From NCBI GenBank assembly GCA_015179045.1, contig WHUZ01000004.1, forward strand, positions 620,001-684,000: a stretch of DNA of 64,000 nucleotides. Direction: 5' to 3'. This document shows, one piece after another, positions 47,946 through 59,720 of the stretch (positions within the stretch are counted from its first letter, which is position 1; every line of letters begins with the position of its first letter). Below the pieces are notes generated by a model. The model ran no database searches, was not told the DNA's origin, and worked only from the letters and a program-made list of their open reading frames with translations. Source of the DNA: Kalaharituber pfeilii (taxonomy: Eukaryota; Ascomycota; Pezizomycetes; Pezizales; Pezizaceae). Made by a program: the position numbers and the translations under genes.

Positions 47946-49419
47946 ACAGCGCGGCAGGAGCGTACTACCTAGCGCAGCAGCCCACCGCCCATGACACAGA
48001 GCACTGCTGGAGGGCGTGTGCCAGCCAGGCGGGAGGCCAACTGCAGCGTACGTCCTGGCTGGCCGCTCGATTCACCTCCCGGTTTCAACCGTCAGCGGTA
48101 TACTGTACTGCGCGGCGCCGTCCCATACCTGAGCAGTTGCGCTGGCACGCTGGCCGGCGGTGGTGCTACGGTACAGTGAGCGCTACAGCGCCTGGTTACG
48201 TTACTACGGCAGGGCGGGTGCTACTGCTCGTATCTATATATATACGCGGTTGTAACATGCCACTGGCCCATCTGGCTGTGGAGCCCGAATGGGCGCCCCG
48301 GGGGTCCTGCTGGGCCTGACTCTGCTGCGGTGTAGCCCCCAATCCAATCGGGCGACGGGACGCTGCGCGTGTCTGGCAGCGTGCGATAGAGCAGCTCCCG
48401 TGATCGCAGCAGCGGCGCCGATAGTAGCAGCAGATGTGGGCAGACTGGGAGTGGGAGCGGTCAAGCAGACGGCCGCACCCCTGTCAGCCAGAGGAAGTAG
48501 CGTTGCGGGTGATGCTGGCTGGCACTGCGGCGCTAGCACGAACGCAGCGCTGTAAGCACTCAGATCGTTGCGCAGCGTTCTGCTGCTCTGTCGCGGCCGC
48601 TGCGACACCTCGCAGGCCCTGGCCCTACAAGTGCGCTCCTGTGGGTGGTGCTGGAGGACCCTGAAGCGCAGTCTCGAGCGTGGAGCGGGCGGCCTTTTTG
48701 CTCGCTGCTGCCAGCGCTGGCAGAGTTTAAGCATCGCACTCTCTCGCTCACTCTGACCGTGAGCTTCCAAGTTTCTCGTTGGTGGCAACAGCAGCGCCGC
48801 TTCCAGTGTGGGCTTTACAGTTGGACTTCGTCAATCGCCGCACTCTCGACAGGGCGCGCGAGTGGGCTTCCTTCCAAGTGCCTCCAGCAGGTGGCAGCGC
48901 CGTTTGGCTCCCCATCCTCCGTCCAGGCTGCCGCTGCCCCCTCCCCTACGCCTCTCATTTGACACTTCGCCCCCTTCACCAGCCCCCCCCTCGCTCCAGC
49001 AGAATGCTGAGGTCTCGCCCTTGATGATCGAGCAGCAGAGATCCTAAGACCAGCTCTACACACCCCCCCCCCCTCCCCCCCCCCCCCCGTCAGTGGTCAA
49101 TTGCTCGCCCGCTAGGCCGCTCTTGGGTCCTGCCCATGTCCACAAATGCCCGCTCATCCCAGTCACCCATGCCAATCCCATGGGACATTGTGAGCACAGA
49201 CTCCCAACCCGCATCCCATCCAGTCACCCACAATTCCAACCCGCGGCCGGCCAATCAAAGTGCCGGTCAAAGAGAGAGGCAACTGACGCAGAATGGAAAG
49301 GGAAAGAAAAAAAAAAAAAAATAGAGACATGAGCAGCTTGATCCGAGACTAAGCTTTAAACCAGCAAGTACTCCCCTCCGGGCTAGAACTGGGCTCTGCA
49401 GTCACGGTGACTTCAAGGG

Positions 49420-50100
49420 AACCGGCTGCAGAAAAGGTTAGCAGCTTAGATACGTAGCAAAAGCGCACATCATGTCGACACCCGGCGGATTCGGTTGTAC
49501 TGTGAAAAAGCCCCATCTCCGACCTATCACCAGAACTGGAGCAAAACCTGTTGCTGAGACCGCAAAATGAAAATCGCAGGCAAAATGTGCAGGTGCGGAA
49601 GAATTTATAGGTCGCTTCCACGAGACTAGGTCGCTCCTGCTGTTGAAAGTCCAGCTATACTAACTGATGTTACTTGAGCAGAATTAGGTCAAGACACGTC
49701 CTCGGGCGACCTCTCTGTACTCGACCAAAGAAATCGGTTATCCTCCAGCATTGACAAATTATTGCTCTCAGCAGAACCACTTTTTGATGGCGAAGGCCTT
49801 GGTACAGTTGCTGACTTGGCCAACGATAATTTTCAGGATTGGTCAATGACGGCGCATGAGGATTTCTCCGCATCAATGGGTAGTGAAATCCAACATAGTG
49901 ATTGATGCGCCATGAAACTGCCAGCAGAAATAGTTCCTGCGTTTTGAGGTCAGGACTGTGATTTTGAGTCTTATGATCCAGAATTGAACTACATTCAGCC
50001 CCATCCTTTACTGAGGGGTTTCAATAACCATGCAAGCCCGTTTCAGTTGAGGGCAAAATCGATGATGTAGATGTCATTACCTTAACGCCCCGCCGTTCGC
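49420..50100 (+). pseudogene. Possible decayed or multi-exon unrecognised gene
   Basis: One plus-strand frame gives protein-like sequence interrupted by stops. The best piece is at about 49680–49904 (SSSIDKLLLSAEPLFDGEGL, then ANDNFQDWSM), after a TGA and a TACTAAC-like branch motif near 49658. A second at about 49957–50073 reads DFESYDPELNYIQPHPLLRG and ends in a stop. The interrupting codons are TGA or TAG; each could have come from CGA or CAG by C-to-T change. Short splice-like sites are present, so a real gene with unrecognised introns is the alternative. No family recognised. Confidence 0.3.
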
Positions 50101-52842
50101 CGCAACACGCCGCTTGCCTCTCGGTTCTACTTTAGCTTTACTGGCTCGTACCGATAGTGCAAAGGCAGTTCAATGTTTCCCCTAACACTTCCAAAGTAGG
50201 GAATGCGCCTGGCCGGATTGTTTACAATTTTTGTCGCCGTAGTTGCCCCCCCCGCATACCAGTCGCAACTGGCATTTGGTGCTTGGAAGCGGAGGACTAT
50301 ATATGTACAGATAACCGACAAGCCCACCAGCAGCCAATAGTGATTCAATTAAATGTGCGACCGGACGTACTCGTTTGCATGCCCCAGGAGAGGGGGTGCA
50401 GATTTCGCGGAACTGAGTGAGGGGAGAGAGGGGAAGGCTGCATGAGCATGCGTTTTCAAAGAATCAGTGGAAAAGATGAAACGCAAGAAAAAGTAAAGAA
50501 ACTGGCGCTAGACCCCATCGACCGCCATTTTAGTTGTGCGACTTACCAGCGGATGAGCAGATTCGACAATCCACCGCAGAATGAACAATTTCTCCCACTT
50601 AAGAAGACCTGAGCCGGTCCCTAAAGCGAACCTATTTATTGCACCGACTTCTGCGTATTTAGCTAGAGATGCTCACCTTCTCATGTACTTCATGACTACT
50701 TGTTCATGTGCTAGGATATTGGCTTTTGTGTGCCTGTCGAGACCGAGCCAGCTGTGTTACTGTAGCCTGGTCGACGAAAGCAAGATTCTGGGCCGCAAAA
50801 TCGGCCATTGCATATGATATTTCCCACAACCAGCACGACACAGTTGGCCCAGGATGCAGAGTAAGCGAGCTGACTTCCCTTGTTACGATTACGCACGTTT
50901 ATACCCATGGGGGCAATGATAAGAACATTTCGTAATATATGACAGGAGGCCACCTTTGCATATAGACGTCAAACAATATTAGGGTACAGGTTGTATATGG
51001 AACCTGTTAGGACAGTATGTGCCACTTGCCAATCTTCAGGGACCCTGGGCAATTCGCAAGTTACAAGCTCCCCCATCATCCCACTCCATTTGCCCGTTTT
51101 TGCCAACAAGATTTTCGTTTGACTTGTGGGGAATTTTTGTGCACAGAACGACTTTGGCGCAATGCAGGAATGCCACGAACGGATGTCACTATCCCTTGCG
51201 GTCGGTCAGTGGGATGAACGTATCCATCAAAATTGACGAGGCTCAATGCAGCAGTGCCCATTCAAGAGACGTTTTTTTTTTTTTTTTTTCATTTTTTGCG
51301 GAAGGAAAATTTCTTTTCCAAAATTTGTTTTTTGACAAAAGAAAGCGAAACAAATTTCAAATACAGTGGCGCAAGATGGTGCGACAAGAAAAGCTGAAAT
51401 CGCATAAGAGGAGGAGTTTCGTGTGTTCTCAGTCGTGAGAAAAATACGTCATGTGATTATGCGTCATCGACGCGTTGAACGCGGGATGCAGAAGATATGA
51501 GGGAATATGTCTGGGAAGACGCGACCGAAGCGTCATCTCTTAATTGATGTTTCTTGGCGTGTCTAGGAGTTGTAACTAAAGGCTAGGCGCCTCTGTGACC
51601 GAGTCTTGGCGGTTGTGACTAGCCGAGACCTGGTTAAGAAACTGAGGCCAAACGCAGCCACATAACCCAAGATGTAGAGAGAGCAAGGGCCTGCAGCACG
51701 AAAAGCTAAGTATGGAAGGGCGTCCCGTTGTGGCTGGTAAAGCACTCGGCGACCGCTAATTTTCTCGAAATAAAGTGCCGGCGGCGGGAGTTAAAAATCA
51801 AGTTTACCGGTCAGGGATTAAGTAGAATTCCTTCCTTCATTCTAGTCTGGGGTAAGAGAAGAGAAATGGTTATTGTTGCTGGTCGTTAGCCATTCGGATC
51901 CATTTTGTCTGGTGACATGAAGCAGCCTGCATCTTGCTAGGTACTGCATTTGTTGGCCCGATGTGTGCAGTTATTACTCACATTTGGCATGAGACTAGTG
52001 TAAGTACTCTCGCATACATTTGAGTGCACCAGCAAAGAGCCGTTCTCGTTCCACCTAGCCTTGCTTATCCTCCACTGCTTGGCAGAGGATGATAAACAGT
52101 AGGCTACACAATGCACGTGACTCGGAACCACGCCTGGAATTAGGTTGCTATAGCAACGGGCTTCCTCAATAGAGTACAGTTCCAGGGTATAGGAGGCAAA
52201 ACAAAACAAAAAGCCAAATTCGTCGAATACAATGTCGCATAAAAACAGAAAAAAAAAAAGAAAAAAAGAAAATCACTATCCACCCTGCACCATCTAAACA
52301 CAGCGTGACCACCAACACTTCTCTTCCCTTCTCTTCCACTTGCCTCCTAGGACATCCACCACCAAGGTAAGGATAGGATATTTTTAACAGCTTCTTTTCG
52401 ACTCGAGACTGCTTTTCGACAACAATCCTCTTTCGTTCATTCTTTAGCCCTTCGTCGTTTCGGCTCTTTTCTCCCCACTCCCCGCTTTCCCTTATAGTCC
52501 GGGGTTTAATTCGTTACTACCCACACCAGAGGGGAATCGCCAGAACAAACAACAACAAACATTGGTCACGGTACCGTGTTTTGATAATCGGCAACGGCTT
52601 GTACTATTTTCTTCTAGTTCCTTTCAGGTACGAACTGCAATTCGAGCCACACTTTCGCGACTCATAATACATTTGTTAAACGAGTGCATTCAGCTAACTC
52701 GCCTGTCGGACTTACTTCCAGTTCTCCAGTTACGTGTGCTTAGAATTGTCGACCGTTGCTCATATCTTTGGACGTGGGCAACTTCGCGAATTCCGCAGTT
52801 TTATTTTCCCATTGTACCTTATCGACATCTCAACTAACTACA
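50101..52842. other. Intergenic region upstream of cyclin B
   Basis: No gene recognised. A T tract lies at 51273–51290. Bases 52250–52840 form a pyrimidine-rich leader region 5' of the cyclin gene and likely contain its promoter and 5' UTR. Confidence 0.5.
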
Positions 52843-55254
52843 ATGAACGTGCAGGTGCGTGCATATACTTACATCCTTCGTGTTTTCCTGCAATAGTGCA
52901 CGCTGCGTTTCACATTTGTGTTTGGCGTCTTATATACATGACATGCCCAAATTTGTCCATTGTGTTGTGATACAGCAGCATATTATTTTTTTTTCATCCT
53001 TCGAATGATATCTTTATCATTCGTGCTCGAAACATTCCGCCTACCCATTTTGTTAAATATTATATCTCTTTGATACCCTTCTCAAGTTCTCAACACACGC
53101 CCCGCGTTGAAAGCGGCCGTGGCAGAGACAGTGTTTGCGTTCTACTTTTTCACTGTCACCCGCTGGCTACCCCTCTACAGCCTGCCTTACTGACTCCTAT
53201 TTGACTATGCAGCCTACGCGACCGAGTAGGCCGGTCAGGTCCCGCCACGACGAGAATGCAGTACCTGCTATCAAACCAGCGACATTAAAGGCCGTCACTG
53301 CCGCAAAAGAGAACGTCATTACCAAGGGTGAAGCCAAACGGAGAGCGTTCGGAGGGGACGTATCAAATGTGACAAAACAGGCTGCCCCAACCAAGGCTTC
53401 CAGTCTTAAGGAGGCACAGAACGACAAGGCTAGCAACAAGGTCGTGCTCAAGGAAAAGGACCAGATTGCCGTCAAGAATGCCCTCTCTAGGCCAGCAAAC
53501 CGCGGTGGGTTGAGGAGTACGTCAGGCTCGACCACATCGGCTGCTACCGCAGCCAAGCCGAGCATGCCGGGGCCGGCACGGAGGATCGTGAAGAAGACTG
53601 AGGTTTACGCCGATAAACGCCCTTCCCCGCCAAAGGCTGCAGCAAAACCCTCTCCAAAAGGAAAGGTTTCAAAATCCCCGAAAGCTAAAGCTGGTGCCAT
53701 TATCCACCGGGATTCCAGAAAGGTTGGTCCAAAAATCTTACCCGGGAGGAGTGTTTTACAGAAGAAGAGCTCGAGAAGTGACGAACCTGTGTTATCCGAC
53801 CAGCTTGCGCTTTCCCATATCCAGGACGACAATAATGAGGTAGTACCGGTACCAGGTGAGGAAACTGATGAAGATGCCACCGACGTTGAGGAAGAAGAGT
53901 CCCAGGAGAATCCCGTGGAGCCTCTGTCCGAGGGAGAGGAATTTTACGAAAATGATGACGACGATGAAGATTATACATCCGCCCGTTCGAGACCAATAAG
54001 CGATAACACGACCGGCGTGACAGCCCCGATCCTGTGTCCAAAGTTCACTGCTAGTGACAAGAAAGAGCTCCTTGAGGCTAGCCAGGAGTTTGCTGAAGTT
54101 GATGAGGACGACTTGTGGGATATTACGATGGTCGCTGAGTATGGCGATGAGATTTTTGAGTATATGCGAGTTCTTGAGGTATTCCCACTCTTTGCTCACT
54201 TTCTCTCCCTCTTTTCTTGTTGCGTATATTTATACTGTTGTTTATCGCCGTTTGCTAACCACAGACTTGATGAAATAACGACAGGCCAAGATGCTGCCTA
54301 ACGCACACTACATGGATAAGCAACCAGAGATTCAGTGGTCGATGCGCGCCATTCTGATGGATTGGATCGTGCAGGTCCACCACCGATTTGGTCTTCTTCC
54401 AGAGACCCTCTTCTTATGTTGCAACTACATTGACCGCTTTCTTTCCGAAAAGGTAGTGTCCATCAACAAGCTACAGCTTGTAGGTGCAACCGCGCTCTTT
54501 GTCGCAGCGAAATACGAGGAGATTCAGTGTCCATCTGTGCATGAAATTGTATTCATGGTTGACCACGGCTATACTGTCGAGGAAATCCTTGCGGCCGAGC
54601 GATTCATGCTATCTATGCTTAAGTTTGAGCTGGGCTGGCCTGGCCCAATGAGCTTCTTGCGCAGGGTCAGCAAGGCAGACGATTACGACCTTGAGACGCG
54701 AACGTTGGCAAAATATTTCTTGGAACTCACCATCATGGACGAGAGGTTTGTTGGGAGCCCGCCGAGTTTTTTGGCCGCAGGTGCCCACTATCTAGCTAGG
54801 ACTATGCTAAGCAAAGGCGATTGGGTAAGTTGATAATCGCCCATTCTTTCCTTTTTCTACTGCCCTGCGTGATTTGAAGCAAATACACAGTTGCGCGTGT
54901 GCTTAATGCGGTGTCGATCGCAATTTGCTGTCCCGTTTGCAACCTACCATGTGCATGTTGTCATATCCTATCATGTGTCATGATTATTCTTACTGGTGGC
55001 TATAAGATAACCATTTGCTAACATGCTCACTCATTTTTGGCATGCAGACTCCAGCACACACTTATTTTTCGGGCTACACATCGAATCAGTTGCGCCCGCT
55101 TGTTAAGACTATGTTTGAGTGTTGCGAGAACCCAAAGGCGCATCACAATGCCGTATATGAGAAGTACACGGACAAGCGCAGGTATAAGGCTGCCAGCTCG
55201 TATGTGCAAAAGTACATCAAGGCTAGAGGCATGGGTGAGATTCTTGCCATGTAA
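52843..55254 (+). CDS. B-type (G2/M) cyclin
   Basis: Mitotic cyclin that activates Cdk1 and is destroyed by the APC/C. Exons: 52843–52854 (MNVQ), 53213–54178, 54285–54824 and 55048–55254, giving 574 residues. The tiny first exon ends in a perfect CAG/GTGCGT donor and joins in frame. An alternative start at 53207 (MQPTRPSRP) would need no 5' intron but overlaps the acceptor; I prefer the spliced start. A destruction box is at residues 48–56 (RAFGGDVSN, preceded by KR), with KEN at about 36–38. A Lys/Pro/Ser-rich region and an acidic stretch (EYENDDDDED-like, ~270) precede the cyclin boxes: MRAILMDWIVQVHHRFGLLP, FLSEKVVSINKLQLVG, AAKYEEIQCPSV, and the C-terminal box SFLAAGAHYLARTML through YKAASSYVQKYI. 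Closest functional relatives are NimE/Cdc13/Clb-type cyclins. Confidence 0.95.
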
Positions 55255-57430
55255 TTCTTGAACTTTGGCATAAAACTGGAGTTTGAGGAGTGGTTAGTGT
55301 GTGTGCATGAGGAGTAGCGAATGAAAGCGATGAGGGCAATTATTCTACGATATCAGCCAAAATGGAGAAAAAAAAGGCAAAGAGACAATTAAACACAAGG
55401 TCCAGAACACGATGCGAATGAATGAATCCTTTTTTCGTACCCTTTTCAACTGCTTCTATACGATGTCTGTCCATAGCCTCACATGTCCTTGACATGAGAA
55501 AACTTTACGGATTTGGATTGTTGTATGTTTTCTTCAGTTCTCTGTTTCTTGTTTCGGGGCCGGTTACGGTGGTGCTCGACTAATTGGCTTGCTTTCATAC
55601 TTCCTTGTTTTTCGTTATACTAATTCATTCGTCATGATATCGTTGATGTTCACCGGGGTTGTGTGGTTATGACAAACAAGAAAGGAAATGAAGTGGAGGA
55701 GATTCTAATAATACTCGGTTGTCAATATCCTCCTCTTTTGCTTGACATGGGAGAAGAGGTAGCAGGCCAGGTGGTGTTTATACTTGCTTTACTTTGTTCC
55801 GGGGATGGTATATTATTGATGTTGCTTCCTGTTTGTCGCTGTCGTTGTCTTTGTTGTTGCGCACGAAACTGCAGTGGTTGTCGTTTTTTGGGGGCTTCTA
55901 TTGTTGCTTTTCAGCCTATCTTGCAACTGATTACGCCGCTGCCGGTGTTGTTTTCATTGTCATCGATATAATGTCACAATCTTACATTAATGGGATCCAT
56001 CATGTTAGTGGGGTGTGCATGTTGATTGGTCTGCGTTTAGGGTCGATAGGTACATAAGGTAAGTAACTAATTAACTCCAGGTGAAAGATTGGGCAGGAAT
56101 TCAAAAAGCTGGGAAAATGGTATACATAAGATAGGTGGGGTTCAAGGGTTCAAGAGGAGGGTTAAAGAGAAGGACAGGACACAAGGCATCTAGAGGGTAA
56201 TCAGGGTTTTACGTTTTCCTTTCTTTTTTTTCTCAATTTTTCTTCTTTTCCTTTTTACATGTGGCTGCCGGGGAGGCGTTGTATTTGCGGATTTTTGCGA
56301 TCTGCAAAAAGTTGTATTGTATATTTTTTTCTTTTCCCCCCTCCCTTTTTTTTTTCCTTTATATGCACGCGAAGGTTGTGTGTGGGGTGCCCGTGGGGGG
56401 GGAAGACACATGGTTGCTGCGCTTCATGGCATGGAGCATGATTCTCCAATCATCCTTCGTATATATATCCTTGATCATGATGAAGTCCACAAAAAGCTGG
56501 TTTCCATTTCGGTGTTTTCTGTGCCATGAAACGGTGTGCTCTGCCCCCCGTATCTAGGACCTGGCTTGAAATTTATACCCCATTCCTAGAGAGAGAGGTA
56601 TGTATCTCTTAGAACGTTACACAAGAGCTCAACAGAAGAATATTCCCTTTTTTATTTTCCTTTGAAAATCCCTTTCCGGTACGACATGTCCAATTTCCGG
56701 GATATATTTGTCAATCCAATTCTTTTTCTCATGATCCACTCCACATCACCAAGAACCTGATTCCTAAGAACCCGATGCATAGCTGTCCTGGACCCTTATT
56801 CCTTATATAGCACTTAGTACCATCCTAACCCGTTGATCCACCCGGATATACCCACACCCAAATCCTGCCCAGAGAGGGGGAAAAAAACGAACCGATCCTC
56901 CATAGCCACTGGAACTCTCTAGGATACCTATCTATATATATATCCTATATACCAACTTTCCCCATAGGCCACTTTTCTTTTTTTTTTTTCTTCTTTTTTT
57001 TCTATATCATTTATCCACCACCTATCTCCTTTGTACCGAATTATTTTTGTTCCTACCTTGCCGCTCTAGCTAGCTCCATCTTACTGGCTAAGATTCTCTC
57101 CTCTATTTTAACCAGTTCCTACAAATGATTTATATATCCCCCAATTTTTTTTTTTTTTGTCTCATCGGAGCCCAGGAGACTGGACCGGAAAGCTGAGCTT
57201 ACGGTTCGGTTCGGTTTGGTTCATTGTTGTTCATTTTGATATTTTTTTTTTGTTGTTGTTGTCGAAGCAAAGATTAAGTCCTAGAATATATATATTTATA
57301 CCATAGCTCAACTTGTATTTTTTATTTTTATTTTTATTTTTTTTTTCTTTTGTGTGTCTATTTTTTCATGTTACTTGCAATTCCTTTTCCTTTCCCTCTG
57401 GTCATCCCCACGCTGCCCCTCGCGCCACAG

Positions 57431-57464
<34 letters not shown>

Positions 57465-57640
57465 GACGAGCAGTAGACCTGTTCTACGGGCTTCCCTCTC
57501 ACGCTGTTACAATAAAGCACACTGGTTGTGTTTGTCCCTATTCCTTACCTACCTCCCCGTCCCGAATCCCCGTTTCATTACAACATCATCATGTTACCCT
57601 GAGTTTTAAAAAAAATCTAAAAAAGAAATAAAGTTTGAAC
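55255..57640. other. Intergenic region, AT-rich, homopolymer-rich
   Basis: No gene seen. T- and A-rich low complexity throughout, including a 32-base A tract at 57431–57462. The first few hundred bases are probably the cyclin 3' UTR. Confidence 0.55.
57431..57462. repeat. Poly(A) homopolymer, 32 bases
   Basis: An uninterrupted A run in intergenic DNA, preceded by pyrimidine-rich sequence. Confidence 0.9.
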
Positions 57641-59224
57641 AATAGTAGGGGCCGTAGTTATCTAGAAAGCCTTCCAATGCCTTCTTATAGATGCTATCAT
57701 CGATATTCTTATTGACTACAATCAATAAGAACTATCGTTTTAGTATGTGTGTATGCTGACTACAATAGGAAGAAATTCACTGCAGCTGCTACTACATATT
57801 CCCCATCATTTTTCGGGGTGGCTTAGGATGGCTTGATGCTATCATGTGACTAGACGTCCAATGAGATTGAGCTAACCACCACATCGACGTCAACTTGATC
57901 AATTGTTCGACTTTCTGGAAAAGTTTGTCAGCTTCCTTCGATGCAAGCTGCATCTGACATTCAGTCTCGCTGTTGTCCTCTTGCCCTACGAACAACTCTC
58001 CTTACCTCTACTGCAAGGTCGATTGCTTCTCCCACCGTGTGAGGTGGAGGGGCGCAGCGTCTCCTTTCCTGGTAACCTCCTATTCCAAATAGCTCCCGGA
58101 TTTTAGTTTAGTTTACACTCTTCGTACTGCTTAACTCAGACGGTATAAATAATCTGTGTACTGAAATCATGCCATTTCCGCCTTCTTCTGTAGATGTCTC
58201 CTATCTAGGGCATTTGAACGGTGGGTTCGCAAACTTGTGCTACTAGCCTCGGCGTCAGGCGCTTTTAGCTGTGCTGTGCTACATTACAATTCCACGACTT
58301 TATGGAGGCAGCACTTTGGCAGTGCACATTACATGACGTCGAATGCTGACTCACATTGTACGGCCGAGTCAAGGCAGAGGCCAAAAATAATAGTCTGGGC
58401 ACGAGAACATTTTACACTGGGCAGGTCCTGGGCTCTCGATCCCGATTTGGTGAACAATATCTATCTCCACCATACTTTGAATAAGACCTCCCCACAATAA
58501 TTGCAATCTCTTTCGGAAGCTTAATCAATAGAGCTATCCGCTTCCTTTTATTCAACTGACTAATATCCGCGCTCTTGTTACCTCTTTCCGGGTGAAAGAG
58601 TCCACAATCCAGGAAAACATGCACTTCATATTCTACCACCACACAAGCCCAAAATAACCCTCTCCGGATTTTGCCCTGTCTTCCATGCCCCTCCTTGTAC
58701 TGCCGCATTGCTACCCCAAATCCGAGTAGCGCTATTGCAAGACTCAACCCCTTGGGCAGAAATAGCTAATACGCGCTCGATAGTGAACCTACTTTTTCCT
58801 ACCTAATCACGTTGAGGCGCAGAAGGTTTCACACCGCCACTGCTGAGTATCCGCTCCAGGCCCCACCCTCCGGAGGCATGCCTTTGAAATAGGGTATACA
58901 GTGAACAGTAAAATATTGTGAGAGCTGTTATGGGTTCATAACTGATGATCTTTGTATTTTCTTCGTCTTTCTTCGTTACAGAAGAGAAGAAAGAGGAATA
59001 TATCTAAGCTCTCTATCGACATCATTTGCGATTCAAGTCCACCTATTCAAAGTCTCCGTACCTTCACCTTCCTGCTTAGGTAAATGCAACCTTTCGTAAC
59101 ACCTTCGCCACATTCATGTTGGCGCGTTTAAGTCGTTTCAAGGAAGCCCATGGGTGGCAGTCCTTAATTGATCGTTCACCCTCAATGATCTCCCGGAACT
59201 CCGGATCTCTTCCTCCGACGGTTC
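57641..59224. other. Intergenic, possible transposon relics
   Basis: Short degenerate frames on the minus strand (for example 57792–57995 and 58412–58747) show no recognisable domain. They may be decayed parts of the same element as the transposase relic at 59.2–59.7 kb. Confidence 0.35.
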
Positions 59225-59720
59225 TCAACTATCCCCCACGGCAACCAGCCAATTGTGCATGATAACACAAGAACCTATCCAAGCCCAAGTCCAATTCATA
59301 TTATCTCTATTATCGACGCGAGGTCGACAATGAAGAGCTCTTAAAAATAAGAATCGAACTTTCAGTGTGTCTATATTGTGCTCAACTGCAATTCGCAAAC
59401 TAGACATTCTGCGATTGAAAACCTATCTCTCTAGTCAGTTCCGCTCTCCTGGCTTCTTGTATATGAGCCACAAGCCATGGGCGAGGGTATGCTAAGTCTG
59501 CCGAAAGGTACTGCCTTGCGGGCAAAAATAAATCTGCCTCTTGATAAATTCGCATCCTTTTGAAGACTGGGGAGTCAAGAACTGTTGCAGGCATCATACT
59601 GTTCCTTCTGCCCGGTATATGATCCGTAACTGTATCTATTTCCTTGTCGCCATCCGTTGACACTCCTTCCCCGTCCTCGGCCATGCCGTTCAGGTACCCC
59701 AAAAGTATACTTCCGTGGAC
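59225..59720 (-). pseudogene. Relic of a Harbinger-type DDE transposase
   Basis: Two minus-strand frames read like the C-terminal half of a HARBI1-type transposase. The upstream frame (about 59700–59440) reads ATVLDSPVFKRMRIYQEADL then QYLSADLAYPRPWLV, which includes the second catalytic Asp region. A one-base frame change near 59410–59430 leads to FNRRMSSLRIAVEHNIDTLK and RFLFLRALHC, with the third acidic residue in VEH, then CVIMHNWLV. The first Asp region upstream is not recognisable and the terminal repeats were not found. It differs from the intact transposase at 33 kb and represents another, older lineage. Confidence 0.7.

Larger units (their letters stand above)
45392..49350. other. 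Large GC-rich, CpG-rich non-coding block
   Basis: Starts as the 5' region of the Zn2Cys6 gene and becomes strongly GC-rich from about 46400 to 49100. Open frames here overlap on several strands without domains, so I call no gene. Homopolymer and G-run features: 17 Gs at 46502–46518, a GGGGGA tandem at 46618–46650, a CCCCCT tandem at 47892–47945, and C runs at 49063–49088. An A tract lies at 49307–49321. Confidence 0.5.

Noticed and set aside
46376..48960. Many 60–240-codon frames in the 46–49 kb GC-rich block
   Set aside because: Compositional artefacts: mutually overlapping, rich in Arg/Pro/Ala, no conserved motif, no introns that extend them.
50157..50420. 87-codon frame downstream of the decayed-gene candidate
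   Set aside because: Cys/Arg/Pro-rich without periodic or zinc-binding pattern; not continuous with the upstream protein-like segments.
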